Shown: piece after piece, positions 49,395 through 57,961 of the stretch
Position numbering within the stretch: position 1 is the stretch's first letter
Layout of the letters: each line of letters begins with the position of its first letter
Assembly: GCF_040683095.1 (NCBI RefSeq)
Contig: NZ_JBFBCI010000014.1
Span: forward strand, 1-64,000
Reading direction: 5' to 3'
Length of the DNA: 64,000 bases
From: Sphaerisporangium sp040683095
Lineage (GTDB): Bacteria; Actinomycetota; Actinomycetes; Streptosporangiales; Streptosporangiaceae
Made by a program: the position numbers and the translations under genes
Notes under the pieces: model-generated
Told to the model about the DNA's origin: nothing
The model's database searches: none
The model's input: only the letters and a program-made list of their open reading frames with translations

Positions 49395-51392
49395 ATGGGT
49401 CGCAGGTTCGCCTTGTTGATCGCCACCTACGCGTACGACGATCCGGGACTGCGGCGGCTGACTGCTCCGGCCCACGACGCTGAGGCGCTCGCCGCCGTGC
49501 TCCGCGACCCGGAGATCGGCGGCTTCGAGGTCACCACGCTCGTCAACGAGCCGAACCAGCGGGTCGGAGAGGCCATCGGCGACTTCTACCGGGATCGGCG
49601 GGGCGACGATCTGACCCTGCTGTACTTCACCGGTCACGGGCTCAAGGACGACGACGGCCGACTCCACCTGGCGACGCGCAACACCCGCCGCGACAGCCTG
49701 ATCTTCACCGCCATCTCCGGCGAGCAGATCGACTACGCGATGGAGAGGTGCGCGTCACGCCGGAAGGTCCTGATCCTCGACTGCTGCTACAGCGGGGCCT
49801 ACCCGGGCGGCCGGCTGACCAAGGACGGAGGCGAGGTCCACGCGCTGGACCACTTCCGCGGGCGGGGCCGCACCGTCCTCACCGCCTCCGACGCCACGCA
49901 GTACGCCTTCGAGGGCGACATGCTGCACGGGAACGCACCGCAGTCGGTGTTCACGCGTCACCTGGTGGAGGGGCTGCGCACCGGCCGCGCCGACCTGGAC
50001 GGCGACGGCGATATCACCCTCGACGAACTGTACGGCTACGTCTACGACCGCGTCGTGGCCGAGATGCCAAAGCAGCGACCCAAGCGGCAGGACAACGTCG
50101 AAGGCCGCACTGTCATCGCGCGGAACGTCAACTGGTCGCTGCCTCCGCACATCGGCCACGCCCTGAGCAGTCCGATCGCCAGGGACCGGCTGAACGTCCT
50201 GGACGCGCTTGACCACTTCCACCGGATCGGCAACGGCATGGTCCGGGCTCGGGTGCACGAGGAACTCGTACGGCTGGTCGACGACGACAGTCGGATGGTT
50301 TCCGCAGCCGCGGCAGCCCGTCTGCGGGCCATCGGTCCTGAGCCCTCCGAGCCGGAAGCGAACGCCGAGTCCCAGATCTCGGCTGCGACAGCGCCCGCCG
50401 CGTCCGCTTCTGTGGGTGTGGAGGAATCCACCGATTCCGCAGGGGCGCATGATCCCGCCGATTCGGCAAGGGTGAAGAAGCCCCAGGGGACGCCACCGGT
50501 GGAGCCGCCCGAGTCGCCGCCGCATCGGGAACCCTCCGAGTCGTCACGGGCGGATTCGCTCATTGTGTCGGAAACCTTCAAGCGGTCGCCTGGTCGGCGG
50601 CGCCGTCTCGTGGACCGGCCGGACAAGCTGGTCGCATCGCACCACGTGCAGCGTGGCCATGCCGCCGGTGCTGGCGGCACGCTACCTTTCCCCGTTCTGG
50701 GCGAGCCCGCAGGCATGCCGGTGGAGCACGACAGGGCTGCTTCACCGGCGCCTCCACCTCCACCGGCTGACCGTCCCGGGTTCGGGCAGACGACGGCAGG
50801 CCGCTCGGCGCTTGCCCTGAACGTGCTGTTTGGCGTGGCCATGCTGATCGTGCTGATCATGTCGATCGCGAACCCAGACTCCCCCGCCTACAACGCGGCC
50901 GAAATGATTGCCGAGGTGAGCCGGTCCCTCTGGCTGGTGGCGATCGCGGCCGCCTTCGCGGGGCTCGTCCCGGGTAGGGGAGACACCAGCCGCGAGCAAC
51001 GGGCACTGTTCCTCCCCGGTATGGCGGGGCTGCTCATCGCGGAGCTTGCGGCCGCCTTCGCGGGGCTCGTCCCGGGTAGGGGAGACACCAGCCGCGGGCA
51101 ACCCGTACTGCTCCTGCTCGGTATCGCCGGGCTGCTCATTGCGGGGCTCCTCGGACTTCTTACGACGGGCAGCGATCTTTGGTGGAACCTGCATGCCGCC
51201 GTGGGCGGAGTTCCTCTCCTTGTCCTTGCCGCAGCGGCCTGGCGGACCTCGGTCCGGCCCGTCTGGGTGGTGGTGTCGGTGGCGATCCTGCCGCTGACCT
51301 GGCTGGTCGGGGTGGGCTACGCGCTGCTGGGCCTGCCTGAACTGGTCGTCTACGTCGGCCTGAACAGGGTCGCCCGGACCTCCGAGAGCTGA
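49395..51392 (+). CDS. membrane-anchored caspase-like protease
   Basis: A protein of 665 residues. Residues 1-250 are a caspase (C14) domain: the start RRFALLIATYAYDDPGLRRL, His81 in LLYFTGHG, and Cys131 in LILDCCYSGAY, with an EF-hand-like calcium loop at 200-211 (DLDGDGDITLDE). A short helical segment (about 265-315) follows. Residues 316-465 are a Pro/Ser/Glu-rich disordered linker. From 472 to the end there are about six membrane helices. One 34-residue unit in the membrane part is duplicated. The gene follows the EACC1-like gene by three bases. It is probably an inducible self-killing or signalling protease held at the membrane; the trigger and substrates are unknown. Confidence 0.85.
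   Translation: MGRRFALLIATYAYDDPGLRRLTAPAHDAEALAAVLRDPEIGGFEVTTLVNEPNQRVGEAIGDFYRDRRGDDLTLLYFTGHGLKDDDGRLHLATRNTRRDSLIFTAISGEQIDYAMERCASRRKVLILDCCYSGAYPGGRLTKDGGEVHALDHFRGRGRTVLTASDATQYAFEGDMLHGNAPQSVFTRHLVEGLRTGRADLDGDGDITLDELYGYVYDRVVAEMPKQRPKRQDNVEGRTVIARNVNWSLPPHIGHALSSPIARDRLNVLDALDHFHRIGNGMVRARVHEELVRLVDDDSRMVSAAAAARLRAIGPEPSEPEANAESQISAATAPAASASVGVEESTDSAGAHDPADSARVKKPQGTPPVEPPESPPHREPSESSRADSLIVSETFKRSPGRRRRLVDRPDKLVASHHVQRGHAAGAGGTLPFPVLGEPAGMPVEHDRAASPAPPPPPADRPGFGQTTAGRSALALNVLFGVAMLIVLIMSIANPDSPAYNAAEMIAEVSRSLWLVAIAAAFAGLVPGRGDTSREQRALFLPGMAGLLIAELAAAFAGLVPGRGDTSRGQPVLLLLGIAGLLIAGLLGLLTTGSDLWWNLHAAVGGVPLLVLAAAAWRTSVRPVWVVVSVAILPLTWLVGVGYALLGLPELVVYVGLNRVARTSES
50946..51096 (+). 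repeat. internal duplication in the caspase gene's membrane part
   Basis: Bases 50946-50994 are repeated exactly at 51048-51096, a 102-base period. In protein terms FAGLVPGRGDTSR occurs twice, each followed by a diverged hydrophobic helix (LFLPGMAGLLIA, LLLLGIAGLLIAG). One extra helix plus loop was added in frame. Confidence 0.9.
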
Positions 51393-51673
51393 CATTCGGT
51401 CGACGCGGGCCAGACTGGATGACGCGGTGCACGCTGCTTCTCGTCAGGCTGGCGGCGACTGCTCATAGCCTGAGCCGTGGACGAGACCGTCGACAACCTT
51501 ACGGGCGGCGGTGCGGCGCTGTGACGGGTGAGTGCGCAGGGTACGGCGTGGTGGGCGTGCGGCGGGCGGACCGGCCCCCAGGCCGCATGCCCGGCCGCCG
51601 AGCGGGCGCAGGGCCGCGAGGCGGCGCGGAGCGCCGCCCTTGAAGGCGGACCACCGAACTAAAGGATGGGTCG

Positions 51674-52102
51674 GTGACCATCGGGCCGCCCAAGTCCGCG
51701 GGCGGCCTGCGTACGGTCACGCTGCCCGAGGTGGTGAACGTAGAGGTTCGGGCGCACCTGGCAAAGCACACCGGTTCGGATGAGGAAGCGTTCGTCTTCG
51801 TGGGCGCGAAGGGGGCGATGCTTCGCCGGCCGACGTTCAGCCGGACGTGGGCCAAGGCGCTCAAGGCCGCGGGGCTTTCCGGCTTCCATTTCCACGATCT
51901 TCGTCACACGGGGAACAAGTTCGCTTCACAGTCGGGGGCGACGCTCCGGGAGTTGATGAACCGCATGGGGCACTCGACCACGCGGGCTGCGTTGATCTAT
52001 CTGCACGCAGAGGGTGAGCGGGACCGGGCGATCGCCGACAGCATGGGGAAGCTCGTCGCCGAGACATTCCCTACCGAAGATCACAACGCATCGGGCACGT
52101 AA
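51674..52102 (+). pseudogene. tyrosine recombinase, N-terminally truncated (segment C)
   Basis: The frame covers the C-terminal catalytic part of a phage-type integrase in 142 residues: PPKSAGGLRTVTLP with the catalytic Lys, HFHDLRHTGNKFASQSGATL with the His-x-x-Arg box, RMGHSTTRAALIYLHA with the second His and the Tyr. The N-terminal DNA-binding domains and the first catalytic Arg are missing. The GTG at 51674 may allow a short product, but recombination is not expected. The 280 bp to its left carry no gene. It ends 81 bases before the tRNA. Confidence 0.8.
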
Positions 52103-52138
52103 CGGGCACGGAAGATCGAAAAGGCCGGAGAAACAATC

Positions 52139-52176
52139 AAGGCCCGGGTCGGAAAACACTTCCTGACCTGGGCCTT
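52139..52176. terminator. terminator of the tRNA-Gly gene
   Basis: AAGGCCCGGGTC (52139-52150) pairs with GACCTGGGCCTT (52165-52176), with one wobble. It lies just past the tRNA 3' end on the minus strand and can also stop the integrase frame from the other side. Confidence 0.7.
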
Positions 52177-52182
52177 TGTGTG

Positions 52183-52256
52183 TGGAGCGGGTGACGGGAA
52201 TCGAACCCGCGCTGTCAGCTTGGGAAGCTGATGTTCTGCCATTGAACTACACCCGC
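52183..52256 (-). tRNA. tRNA-Gly, anticodon CCC
   Basis: Read on the minus strand: acceptor GCGGGTG pairs with CACCCGC; the anticodon arm TCAGC-TTCCCAA-GCTGA shows anticodon CCC; the T arm contains GGTTCGATTCC. The discriminator T is followed by an encoded CCA (52185-52183). Its 3' half (52185-52227) is the integration target for the island to the left, and the 5' half is unique to this copy. Confidence 0.95.
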
Positions 52257-52371
52257 GTCGGTCAGTGGCTGACGACGGAGACAACTCTAGCGGAACTTGG
52301 CGCGTGGCACCTCCCTGGGAGGGAGCCGAGTTGGGCCGTTGGGTCGGGTGAGGGGTTGGTAGGTTGCTGAG

Positions 52372-52947
52372 GTGCTGCTATCCGATGGTGACATCCGTGC
52401 TGAAATCGAGTCGGGCAGGGTCAAGATCGACCCGTTCGACGTGGAGATGATCCAGCCGTCCAGCGTCGACGTCCGGTTGGATCGGTACTTCCGGGTCTTC
52501 GAGAACCACCGTTACCCGCACATCGATCCGTCGATCGAGCAGCCGGAGCTGACGCGGATGGTGGTGCCGGACGGGGACGAGCCGTTCATCCTGCATCCGG
52601 GGGAGTTCGTGCTGGCGTCGACGTTCGAGGTGATCGGGCTGCCGGACGACATCGCCGGCCGGCTGGAGGGCAAGTCGAGCCTCGGCCGGCTGGGGTTGCT
52701 CACGCATTCGACGGCCGGGTTCATCGACCCGGGGTTCGAGGGGCACGTCACGCTGGAGCTCTCGAACGTCGCCACGCTGCCGATCAAGTTGTGGCCGGGG
52801 ATGAAGATCGGGCAGTTGTGCATGTTCCGGCTGAGTTCTCCGGCGAAGCATCCGTATGGCAGCGCGCGGTACGGCTCGCGGTACCAGGGCCAGCGCGGCC
52901 CGACCCCCAGCCGCTCCTTCCTCAACTTCCACCGAACTCAGGTCTGA
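52372..52947 (+). CDS. dcd: dCTP deaminase
   Basis: A 191-residue enzyme making dUTP (or, in bifunctional forms, dUMP) from dCTP for thymidylate synthesis. Typical parts are LSDGDIRAEIESGRVKIDPF, IQPSSVDVRLDRYFRVF, the active-site EGKSSLGRLGLLTHSTAGFI with DPGFEGHVTLELSN, and the C-terminal YQGQRGPTPSRSF. The catalytic Glu is in DPGFEGHVTLE. The GTG start at 52372 begins the family N-terminus. Actinobacterial enzymes of this type (e.g. in Mycobacterium) are bifunctional deaminase/dUTPases. It is just outside the island on the core chromosome. Confidence 0.93.
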   Translation: MLLSDGDIRAEIESGRVKIDPFDVEMIQPSSVDVRLDRYFRVFENHRYPHIDPSIEQPELTRMVVPDGDEPFILHPGEFVLASTFEVIGLPDDIAGRLEGKSSLGRLGLLTHSTAGFIDPGFEGHVTLELSNVATLPIKLWPGMKIGQLCMFRLSSPAKHPYGSARYGSRYQGQRGPTPSRSFLNFHRTQV

Positions 52948-53417
52948 GGCTCGGGGTACCTTCCGGCGGGCTCAGGTCTGACGTTCGACGTATCTCCTTG
53001 AGGGCTGGGGGCGCCTTCTCGGGGTTGCCGCCGTTCTCGGCGCGGGGATTCGATGCGCGGATGACGGATCTTCAGTGGGTGGACGGCCGTCGGCGTGTGT
53101 ACGAGTGCGTCCCCGAGGCGCGCGGGACACGGGGGTCAGGGTGACCCCGGGGCGCACCGGCTTCGTCCGGGTCGGTATTTTCGGTCAGGTCTTCCGGTGT
53201 CCAGGGGTGGGCGCCGAAAAGGGTGATGCGCATGGGACGCGCGTGGCGGGGGAGGTCTGACTATTAGCCGTGTTTTCGCCTGTGTCTTTGGGAGAATGGA
53301 GGGCAACGGCAGAGCGAAGGGAAGGTTACGGGAAGGGGCTGCGGAGGCGAACTTCGCATTTCAGCCGGTACCCCTTACTCTTCTCTGCGGACAGTCCCCG
53401 CACATCTGGAGAACGAC
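52948..53417. other. intergenic region upstream of the phosphate genes
   Basis: About 470 bp without a convincing frame. The promoter for the DUF47-pit operon must be here. I looked for tandem PHO-box half-sites and saw no clear pair. Confidence 0.5.
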
Positions 53418-54035
53418 GTGCGCCTGCGTCTCACCCCGCGTGAGGACAGCTACTACGACTTGTTCGCCGATTCGGCGAACAATCTCGTCACCGCATCCCG
53501 GCTACTGGTGGAGATCATCAGTGAGGGTTCGGACAGGGAGGCCCTGGCCGAAAAGATGCGCGCGTGCGAGCACGCCGGCGACGAGCGTACTCACGCGATC
53601 ATGAACCGTCTCAACGAGAGCTTCATCACGCCCTTCGACCGCGAGGACATCTACCGTCTCGCCTCGAACCTCGACGACGTGATGGACTACATGGAGGCCG
53701 CCGCCGACCTGATCGGCCTCTACCAGATCGACCACCTCCCCAAGGAGGTCGTGCGCCAGGTCGAGGTGCTGGAACGTGCCGCCGAGCTGACCGCCGAGGC
53801 CATGCCGCGCCTGCGGTCGATGAACAACCTGAACGAGTACTGGATCGAGATCAACCGTCTGGAGAACCAGGCCGACCAGGTCTACCGCCGTCTGCTCGCC
53901 AAGTTGTTCAGCGGCGAGTACGACGCGCTCACGGTCATGAAGATGAAGGAGGTCATCGACCAGCTCGAGATGGCCGCGGACGCGTTCGAGCACGTCGCGA
54001 ACACGATCGAGTCGATCGCGGTCAAGGAAAGCTGA
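53418..54035 (+). CDS. DUF47 (PhoU-like) Pit accessory protein
   Basis: A soluble, all-helical protein of 205 residues from the DUF47/PhoU-like group that goes with low-affinity phosphate transporters. EXXXD-type metal-binding repeats are visible (ITPFDREDIYRLASNLDDVM and QLEMAADAFEHVANTIESIA). GTG 53418 follows GGAG at good spacing. The Pit gene starts two bases after its stop, so the two form an operon and this protein probably regulates the transporter. Confidence 0.9.
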   Translation: MRLRLTPREDSYYDLFADSANNLVTASRLLVEIISEGSDREALAEKMRACEHAGDERTHAIMNRLNESFITPFDREDIYRLASNLDDVMDYMEAAADLIGLYQIDHLPKEVVRQVEVLERAAELTAEAMPRLRSMNNLNEYWIEINRLENQADQVYRRLLAKLFSGEYDALTVMKMKEVIDQLEMAADAFEHVANTIESIAVKES

Positions 54036-54036
54036 G

Positions 54037-55035
54037 GTGGAGCTCGCACTTGTCGTCGGCGTGATCGTGATCGCCCTGGTGTTCGACTACACCAACGGCT
54101 TTCACGACGCCGCGAACGCGATCGCGACCTCGGTCTCGACCCGTGCCCTCACCCCCCGCTCCGCGTTGTTCATGGCCGCGGCGATGAACTTCGTCGGCGC
54201 GCACATCAGCACGGAGGTCGCGAGGACGGTCGGCACGGGCATCATCGAGCCCCCGAGCGGCACGCACGGGCTGGTGATCGTGGGGGCGGGCCTGATCGGC
54301 GCGATCGTGTGGAACCTCATCACCTGGTACTTCGGACTTCCGTCGTCGAGCAGCCATGGGCTGATCGGGGGGCTCGTCGGGTCCGCGCTGGCCGCGTCCA
54401 GCGGCATTCACTGGGACGGCGTGGTGCAGAAGGTCGTCATCCCGATGGTCCTCTCGCCGGTCGTCGGCTTCCTGCTCGGCGCGATCATCATGATCGCCAT
54501 TCTCTGGATCTTCCGCCGGGCCAACCCGCACCGCGCGGGCCGGGGCTTCCGGTACGCGCAGACGGTCTCCGCCGCGGCCATGGCGCTGGGCCACGGCCTG
54601 CAGGACGCGCAGAAGACGATGGGCGTGATCTTCCTGGCTCTCTACACCGGCGGGTACGTGGGGGCGAAGGACCCGATCCCGCAGTGGGTCATCCTGGCCG
54701 CGGCGGCGGCGATCTCGCTCGGCACGTACGCCGGCGGCTGGCGCATCATGCGGACGCTGGGCCGCCGCATCATCCACCTGTCCCCGGCGCATGGGTTCGC
54801 CGCCGAGACGGCGGCGTCCGTCGTGCTGTACACGATGGCCATCGCCGCCAAGGCGCCCATCTCGACCACCCACACCATCACCAGTGCGATCATGGGTGTC
54901 GGCGCGACCAAGCGCCTGTCGGCGGTGCGGTGGGGTGTGGTGGGCAACATCGTCACGGCGTGGGTGCTGACCATCCCGGCGGCCGCGCTGGTCGCCGCCT
55001 TGTCCTATCACTTCCTTCACTGGGTGATCGAGTAA
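54037..55035 (+). CDS. pit: PiT-family inorganic phosphate transporter
   Basis: An inner-membrane low-affinity metal-phosphate/proton symporter of 332 residues with about ten helices. The duplicated PiT signatures are FDYTNGFHDAANAIATS in the first half and, in the second, MALGHGLQDAQKTMG with APISTTHTITSAIMG; GLPSSSSHGLIGGLVGS lies between. GTG 54037 is two bases after the DUF47 stop. A hairpin closes the unit after the stop codon. Confidence 0.93.
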   Translation: MELALVVGVIVIALVFDYTNGFHDAANAIATSVSTRALTPRSALFMAAAMNFVGAHISTEVARTVGTGIIEPPSGTHGLVIVGAGLIGAIVWNLITWYFGLPSSSSHGLIGGLVGSALAASSGIHWDGVVQKVVIPMVLSPVVGFLLGAIIMIAILWIFRRANPHRAGRGFRYAQTVSAAAMALGHGLQDAQKTMGVIFLALYTGGYVGAKDPIPQWVILAAAAAISLGTYAGGWRIMRTLGRRIIHLSPAHGFAAETAASVVLYTMAIAAKAPISTTHTITSAIMGVGATKRLSAVRWGVVGNIVTAWVLTIPAAALVAALSYHFLHWVIE

Positions 55036-55077
55036 GCCACGCTCCCAAGAGCCCGCCCCGGAGACCGGGCCGGCCGT

Positions 55078-55100
55078 CGAGCAGGACGGTGACCTGCTCG
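55078..55100. terminator. hairpin between convergent pit and mshD
   Basis: CGAGCAGG (55078-55085) and CCTGCTCG (55093-55100) pair perfectly around a 7-base loop in the 73-bp gap between convergent genes, so it can serve both. Confidence 0.6.
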
Positions 55101-55108
55101 GGCAGCGC

Positions 55109-56005
55109 CTACGGGTGGCGGTACATGACGTCGATGGCGAAGCGCGTGAAGCCGAGGCGTTCGTACAGGCGGACGGCGGAGGGGTTGTCCTCGTCGACGT
55201 ACAGAATGACCTGGGCGAGCCCCTGGGAGCGCAGGTGCTCCAGGCCGGCGATGGTGAGCGCCTGGCCGAGCCCGCCGCCCTGCTCGGACGGATCCACTCC
55301 GACGACGTACACCTCGCCGATCGGCTCGGCCTCCTCGTCGTGCACCTTGGTCCAGTGGAAGCCGGAGAGCCGGTCGTCGCGGACGGCGAGGATGAACCCG
55401 GCCGGGTCGAACCAGGGCTCGCGTTCGCGTACCAGCAGGTCGTCGGCGGTCCACGCGCCCTGCTCGGGGTGGTGGGCGAACGCGCGGGCGTTCACGGCGA
55501 GCCAGGCGTCCTCGTCGGCGCCGGGTTCGAACGCGCGCAGCCGTACCCCGTCGGGCAGGACGACAGGAGGAAGGGGGGCGGCGAGCGGGCGGCGCATCCG
55601 CCACAGCGAGCGGACGCGGGTGAATCCCGTGGCCGCGGCGAGGCGCACGGCCCCGGGGTGGTCGCCGTGTGCCCACAGGCGCAGCCGGCCGCCGCTCTCG
55701 GCAAGCGCGGACTCCAGCAGCAGGCGTCCGGCCCCGCGCCGCCGGTGGGCGGGGTGGACGACGAGCTCGCCGGCGGTGCCGTCGTCCGGGTCGGGCGGGT
55801 CGAGGTGGGCGAACCCCGCCAGCGCGTCGCCGTTGTAGGCGAGCAGCGCCCGGGATCCGGGGTCGCCTCCGTGGCGGAGCCGGAGCATGACGTGCTCGTT
55901 GAGCGGCTGCGCCGAGTCGGCCTCGGCGGCGGCGCCGGCCAGGGCGATCACGTCGGTCACCTCATGGTCGGCCAAGCGCTCCCGGATCTTCACCCGTACG
56001 GTCAT
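55109..56005 (-). CDS. mshD: mycothiol synthase MshD
   Basis: Adds acetyl from acetyl-CoA to Cys-GlcN-Ins, the last step of mycothiol synthesis. The 298 residues contain two GNAT domains: acetyl-CoA loops AGELVVHPAHRRRGAGRLLL (about 80-100) and EVYVVGVDPSEQGGGLGQAL in the C-terminal half, ending with VILYVDEDNPSAVRLYERLG and FAIDVMYRHP, typical MshD features. Neighbours (pit, glnR) match the gene order of other actinomycetes. The ATG at 56005 starts the family sequence. Mycothiol itself confirms an actinobacterial host. Confidence 0.92.
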   Translation of the reverse strand: MTVRVKIRERLADHEVTDVIALAGAAAEADSAQPLNEHVMLRLRHGGDPGSRALLAYNGDALAGFAHLDPPDPDDGTAGELVVHPAHRRRGAGRLLLESALAESGGRLRLWAHGDHPGAVRLAAATGFTRVRSLWRMRRPLAAPLPPVVLPDGVRLRAFEPGADEDAWLAVNARAFAHHPEQGAWTADDLLVREREPWFDPAGFILAVRDDRLSGFHWTKVHDEEAEPIGEVYVVGVDPSEQGGGLGQALTIAGLEHLRSQGLAQVILYVDEDNPSAVRLYERLGFTRFAIDVMYRHP

Positions 56006-56091
56006 GGTGGAAGCCTAATGTGGCAAAAGACGCCATTAGATAGTGGGGTAAATCGTTACCTCCAGGTCGTTTTGTGCTGGGGTCGCATCTC

Positions 56092-56097
56092 TAACCT
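56092..56097 (+). promoter_or_regulatory. probable -10 box of a leaderless gene
   Basis: TAACCT lies eight bases before the nucleotidase ATG, and no ribosome binding site is present, so the transcript probably begins at or next to the start codon. A clear -35 box was not found. Confidence 0.4.
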
Positions 56098-56105
56098 CGT
56101 TGGCT

Positions 56106-57818
56106 ATGAGTGCACCTACCCTCGCCAAGGTCGGCCTGGCCTCGCTCGTCGTGGCCACCGGTCTGGCATTTGTGGCCGCCCCCGCGTCGGCTCATCCTAA
56201 GCCGCCGAAGCCGGCGGAGACCGTTCCCGTCCGGCTGATCTCCATCAACGACTTCCATGGCAACCTGGAGCCCCCGACCGGCTCCGGCGGGGCGATCGTC
56301 AACGAGAGCGGCGTGTCCGTTCCCGCGGGCGGCGCGGCCCACATGGCGACCCACCTCAAGTCGCTTGCCAACAAGAACACCGTCGTCGTCGGCGCGGGCG
56401 ACCTCATCGGCGCCTCGCCGCTGATCTCCGCGGCGTACCACGACGAGCCGACCGTCGACCTGCTGGGCAAGCTCGGCCTGGACGTCTCCTCGGTGGGCAA
56501 CCACGAGTTCGACGAGGGCCTTACCGAGCTCAAGCGCATCCAGGACGGCGGCTGCCACCCCACCGACGGCTGCTCCCCGGCGGGCAAGTGGCGGGGCTCC
56601 GACTACGAGTACGTCGGCGCGAACGTCGTGAAGGAGAAGAGCGGCCGGTACGCCCTTCCCCCGGTCGCCATCAAGAAGGTCAACGGCGTCAAGGTCGGCT
56701 TCATCGGCCTCGTCACCCAGACCACGCCGAACATCGTCACCGCCTCCGGCATCGCGGGCCTGAAGTTCGGCGAGGAGGTCGAGTCGGGCAACCGCGCGGC
56801 CCGGCTGCTGCGCAAGGTGGGCGTGAAGGCCATCGTGGCGCTCGTCCACGAGGGCGACAGCATCACCCCGAACCAGAGCCCGGACGCCTGCCCGGTCACC
56901 CCCGGCGCCGGTACCCGGATCGCCCAGGGCCTGAGCGCGGACGTCGACCTGGTCATCATGGGCCACTCCCACCAGGCCTACATCTGCAAGACCAAGGACC
57001 CGGCGGGCCAGGACCGCTACTACACCCAGGGGTCGTCGTTCGGCCGCGTGCTGACCACGATCGACTTCCAGGTGGACAAGAAGTCCGGCGAGGTCGTCCG
57101 TTCCTCGGTCACGCCGGACAACCACGTCGTCACCCGTGACGTCACCCCGGACGCCTTCACCACGCAGTACGTGCAGACGTGGAAGGACCGGGTCGCGGCC
57201 GTCGCCAACAAGCCGGTCGGTAGCATCACCGCCGACCTCACCCGCAGCAGCGGCCCGACGGGCGAGACCATCCTCGGCGACGTGATCGCCGACGCCCAGC
57301 TCGAGGCGACGAAGACCGGCGGCAACGCCGAGATCGCGCTGATGAACCCGGGCGGCGTGCGCGCCGACTTCACCTACGCGCCGAGCGGGTCCGAGGGCGC
57401 CGGAGTCGTGACGTACGGCGAGGCGTTCACCGTGCAGCCGTTCAACAACCTCATGCAGGTCGTGACGCTGACGGGCGCCAAGCTGGACGCGCTGCTGGAG
57501 CAGCAGTGGCAGAACGGCGGCGCGATCACCCGCATCCTGCAGCCGTCCGCCTCGCTGACCTACACGATGAACCTCTCGCAGCCGATCGGCTCGCGGATCT
57601 CGAACATCAAGATCAACGGGACGCCGGTCACGGACACGCAGAACATCCGTGTCGCCGCCAACAACTTCCTCGTCGGAGGCGGCGACGGCTTCAGCGTGTT
57701 CAAGGAGGGCACCGACCTGTGGAGCGGTCCGCTGGACATCGACGCGCTGGTCACCTACTTCGGTGGCCACTCGCCGGTGGCCCCGCCGGCCCTCAAGAGG
57801 ATCACGCTCGCCGGCTAG
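56106..57818 (+). CDS. secreted 5'-nucleotidase / metallophosphatase
   Basis: A secreted binuclear metallophosphatase of 570 residues releasing phosphate from nucleotides outside the cell. The signal peptide is VGLASLVVATGLAFVAAPASA. Metal-binding motifs: LISINDFHGNLEP, VVGAGDLIGASP, SSVGNHEFDEGL, ALVHEGD and IMGHSHQAY. The C-terminal 5'-nucleotidase domain (about 370-540) has ALMNPGGVRADFTY and the substrate loop NNFLVGGGDGFSVF. There is no LPXTG or other wall anchor. ATG 56106 seems to be leaderless; a TTG two codons earlier is less likely. Confidence 0.92.
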   Translation: MSAPTLAKVGLASLVVATGLAFVAAPASAHPKPPKPAETVPVRLISINDFHGNLEPPTGSGGAIVNESGVSVPAGGAAHMATHLKSLANKNTVVVGAGDLIGASPLISAAYHDEPTVDLLGKLGLDVSSVGNHEFDEGLTELKRIQDGGCHPTDGCSPAGKWRGSDYEYVGANVVKEKSGRYALPPVAIKKVNGVKVGFIGLVTQTTPNIVTASGIAGLKFGEEVESGNRAARLLRKVGVKAIVALVHEGDSITPNQSPDACPVTPGAGTRIAQGLSADVDLVIMGHSHQAYICKTKDPAGQDRYYTQGSSFGRVLTTIDFQVDKKSGEVVRSSVTPDNHVVTRDVTPDAFTTQYVQTWKDRVAAVANKPVGSITADLTRSSGPTGETILGDVIADAQLEATKTGGNAEIALMNPGGVRADFTYAPSGSEGAGVVTYGEAFTVQPFNNLMQVVTLTGAKLDALLEQQWQNGGAITRILQPSASLTYTMNLSQPIGSRISNIKINGTPVTDTQNIRVAANNFLVGGGDGFSVFKEGTDLWSGPLDIDALVTYFGGHSPVAPPALKRITLAG

Positions 57819-57961
57819 ACGCGCGCGCCTGAACGACGGGGGCTCGCTCCACGCCCGAGCGGTGTGGGGTGGGCCCCTGGCCCGTGCCTATGGCCTCGCC
57901 TCCGGCACGGCGGTTCGGGGCGCACTTCAGGCGGCGAGAACACCGCCGCGCCCCGAACAGG

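Larger units (their letters stand above)
41353..52256. mobile_element. tandem integrative island at tRNA-Gly(CCC)
   Basis: Four direct copies of the tRNA-Gly 3' half (41353, 46964, 48500 and the tRNA itself at 52185) divide the DNA into segments of about 5.6, 1.5 and 3.6 kb. Tyrosine-recombinase remnants lie directly left of copies 2 and 4, as expected for elements carrying int at the tRNA-proximal end. Each new insertion at the tRNA pushes older elements leftward. Replication, conjugation and excision genes are absent, so these are decayed elements or cargo islands mobilised in trans. Confidence 0.85.

Noticed and set aside
52948..53417. PHO boxes upstream of the DUF47-pit operon
   Set aside because: No pair of GTTCACC-like direct repeats with the expected 11-base spacing was seen.
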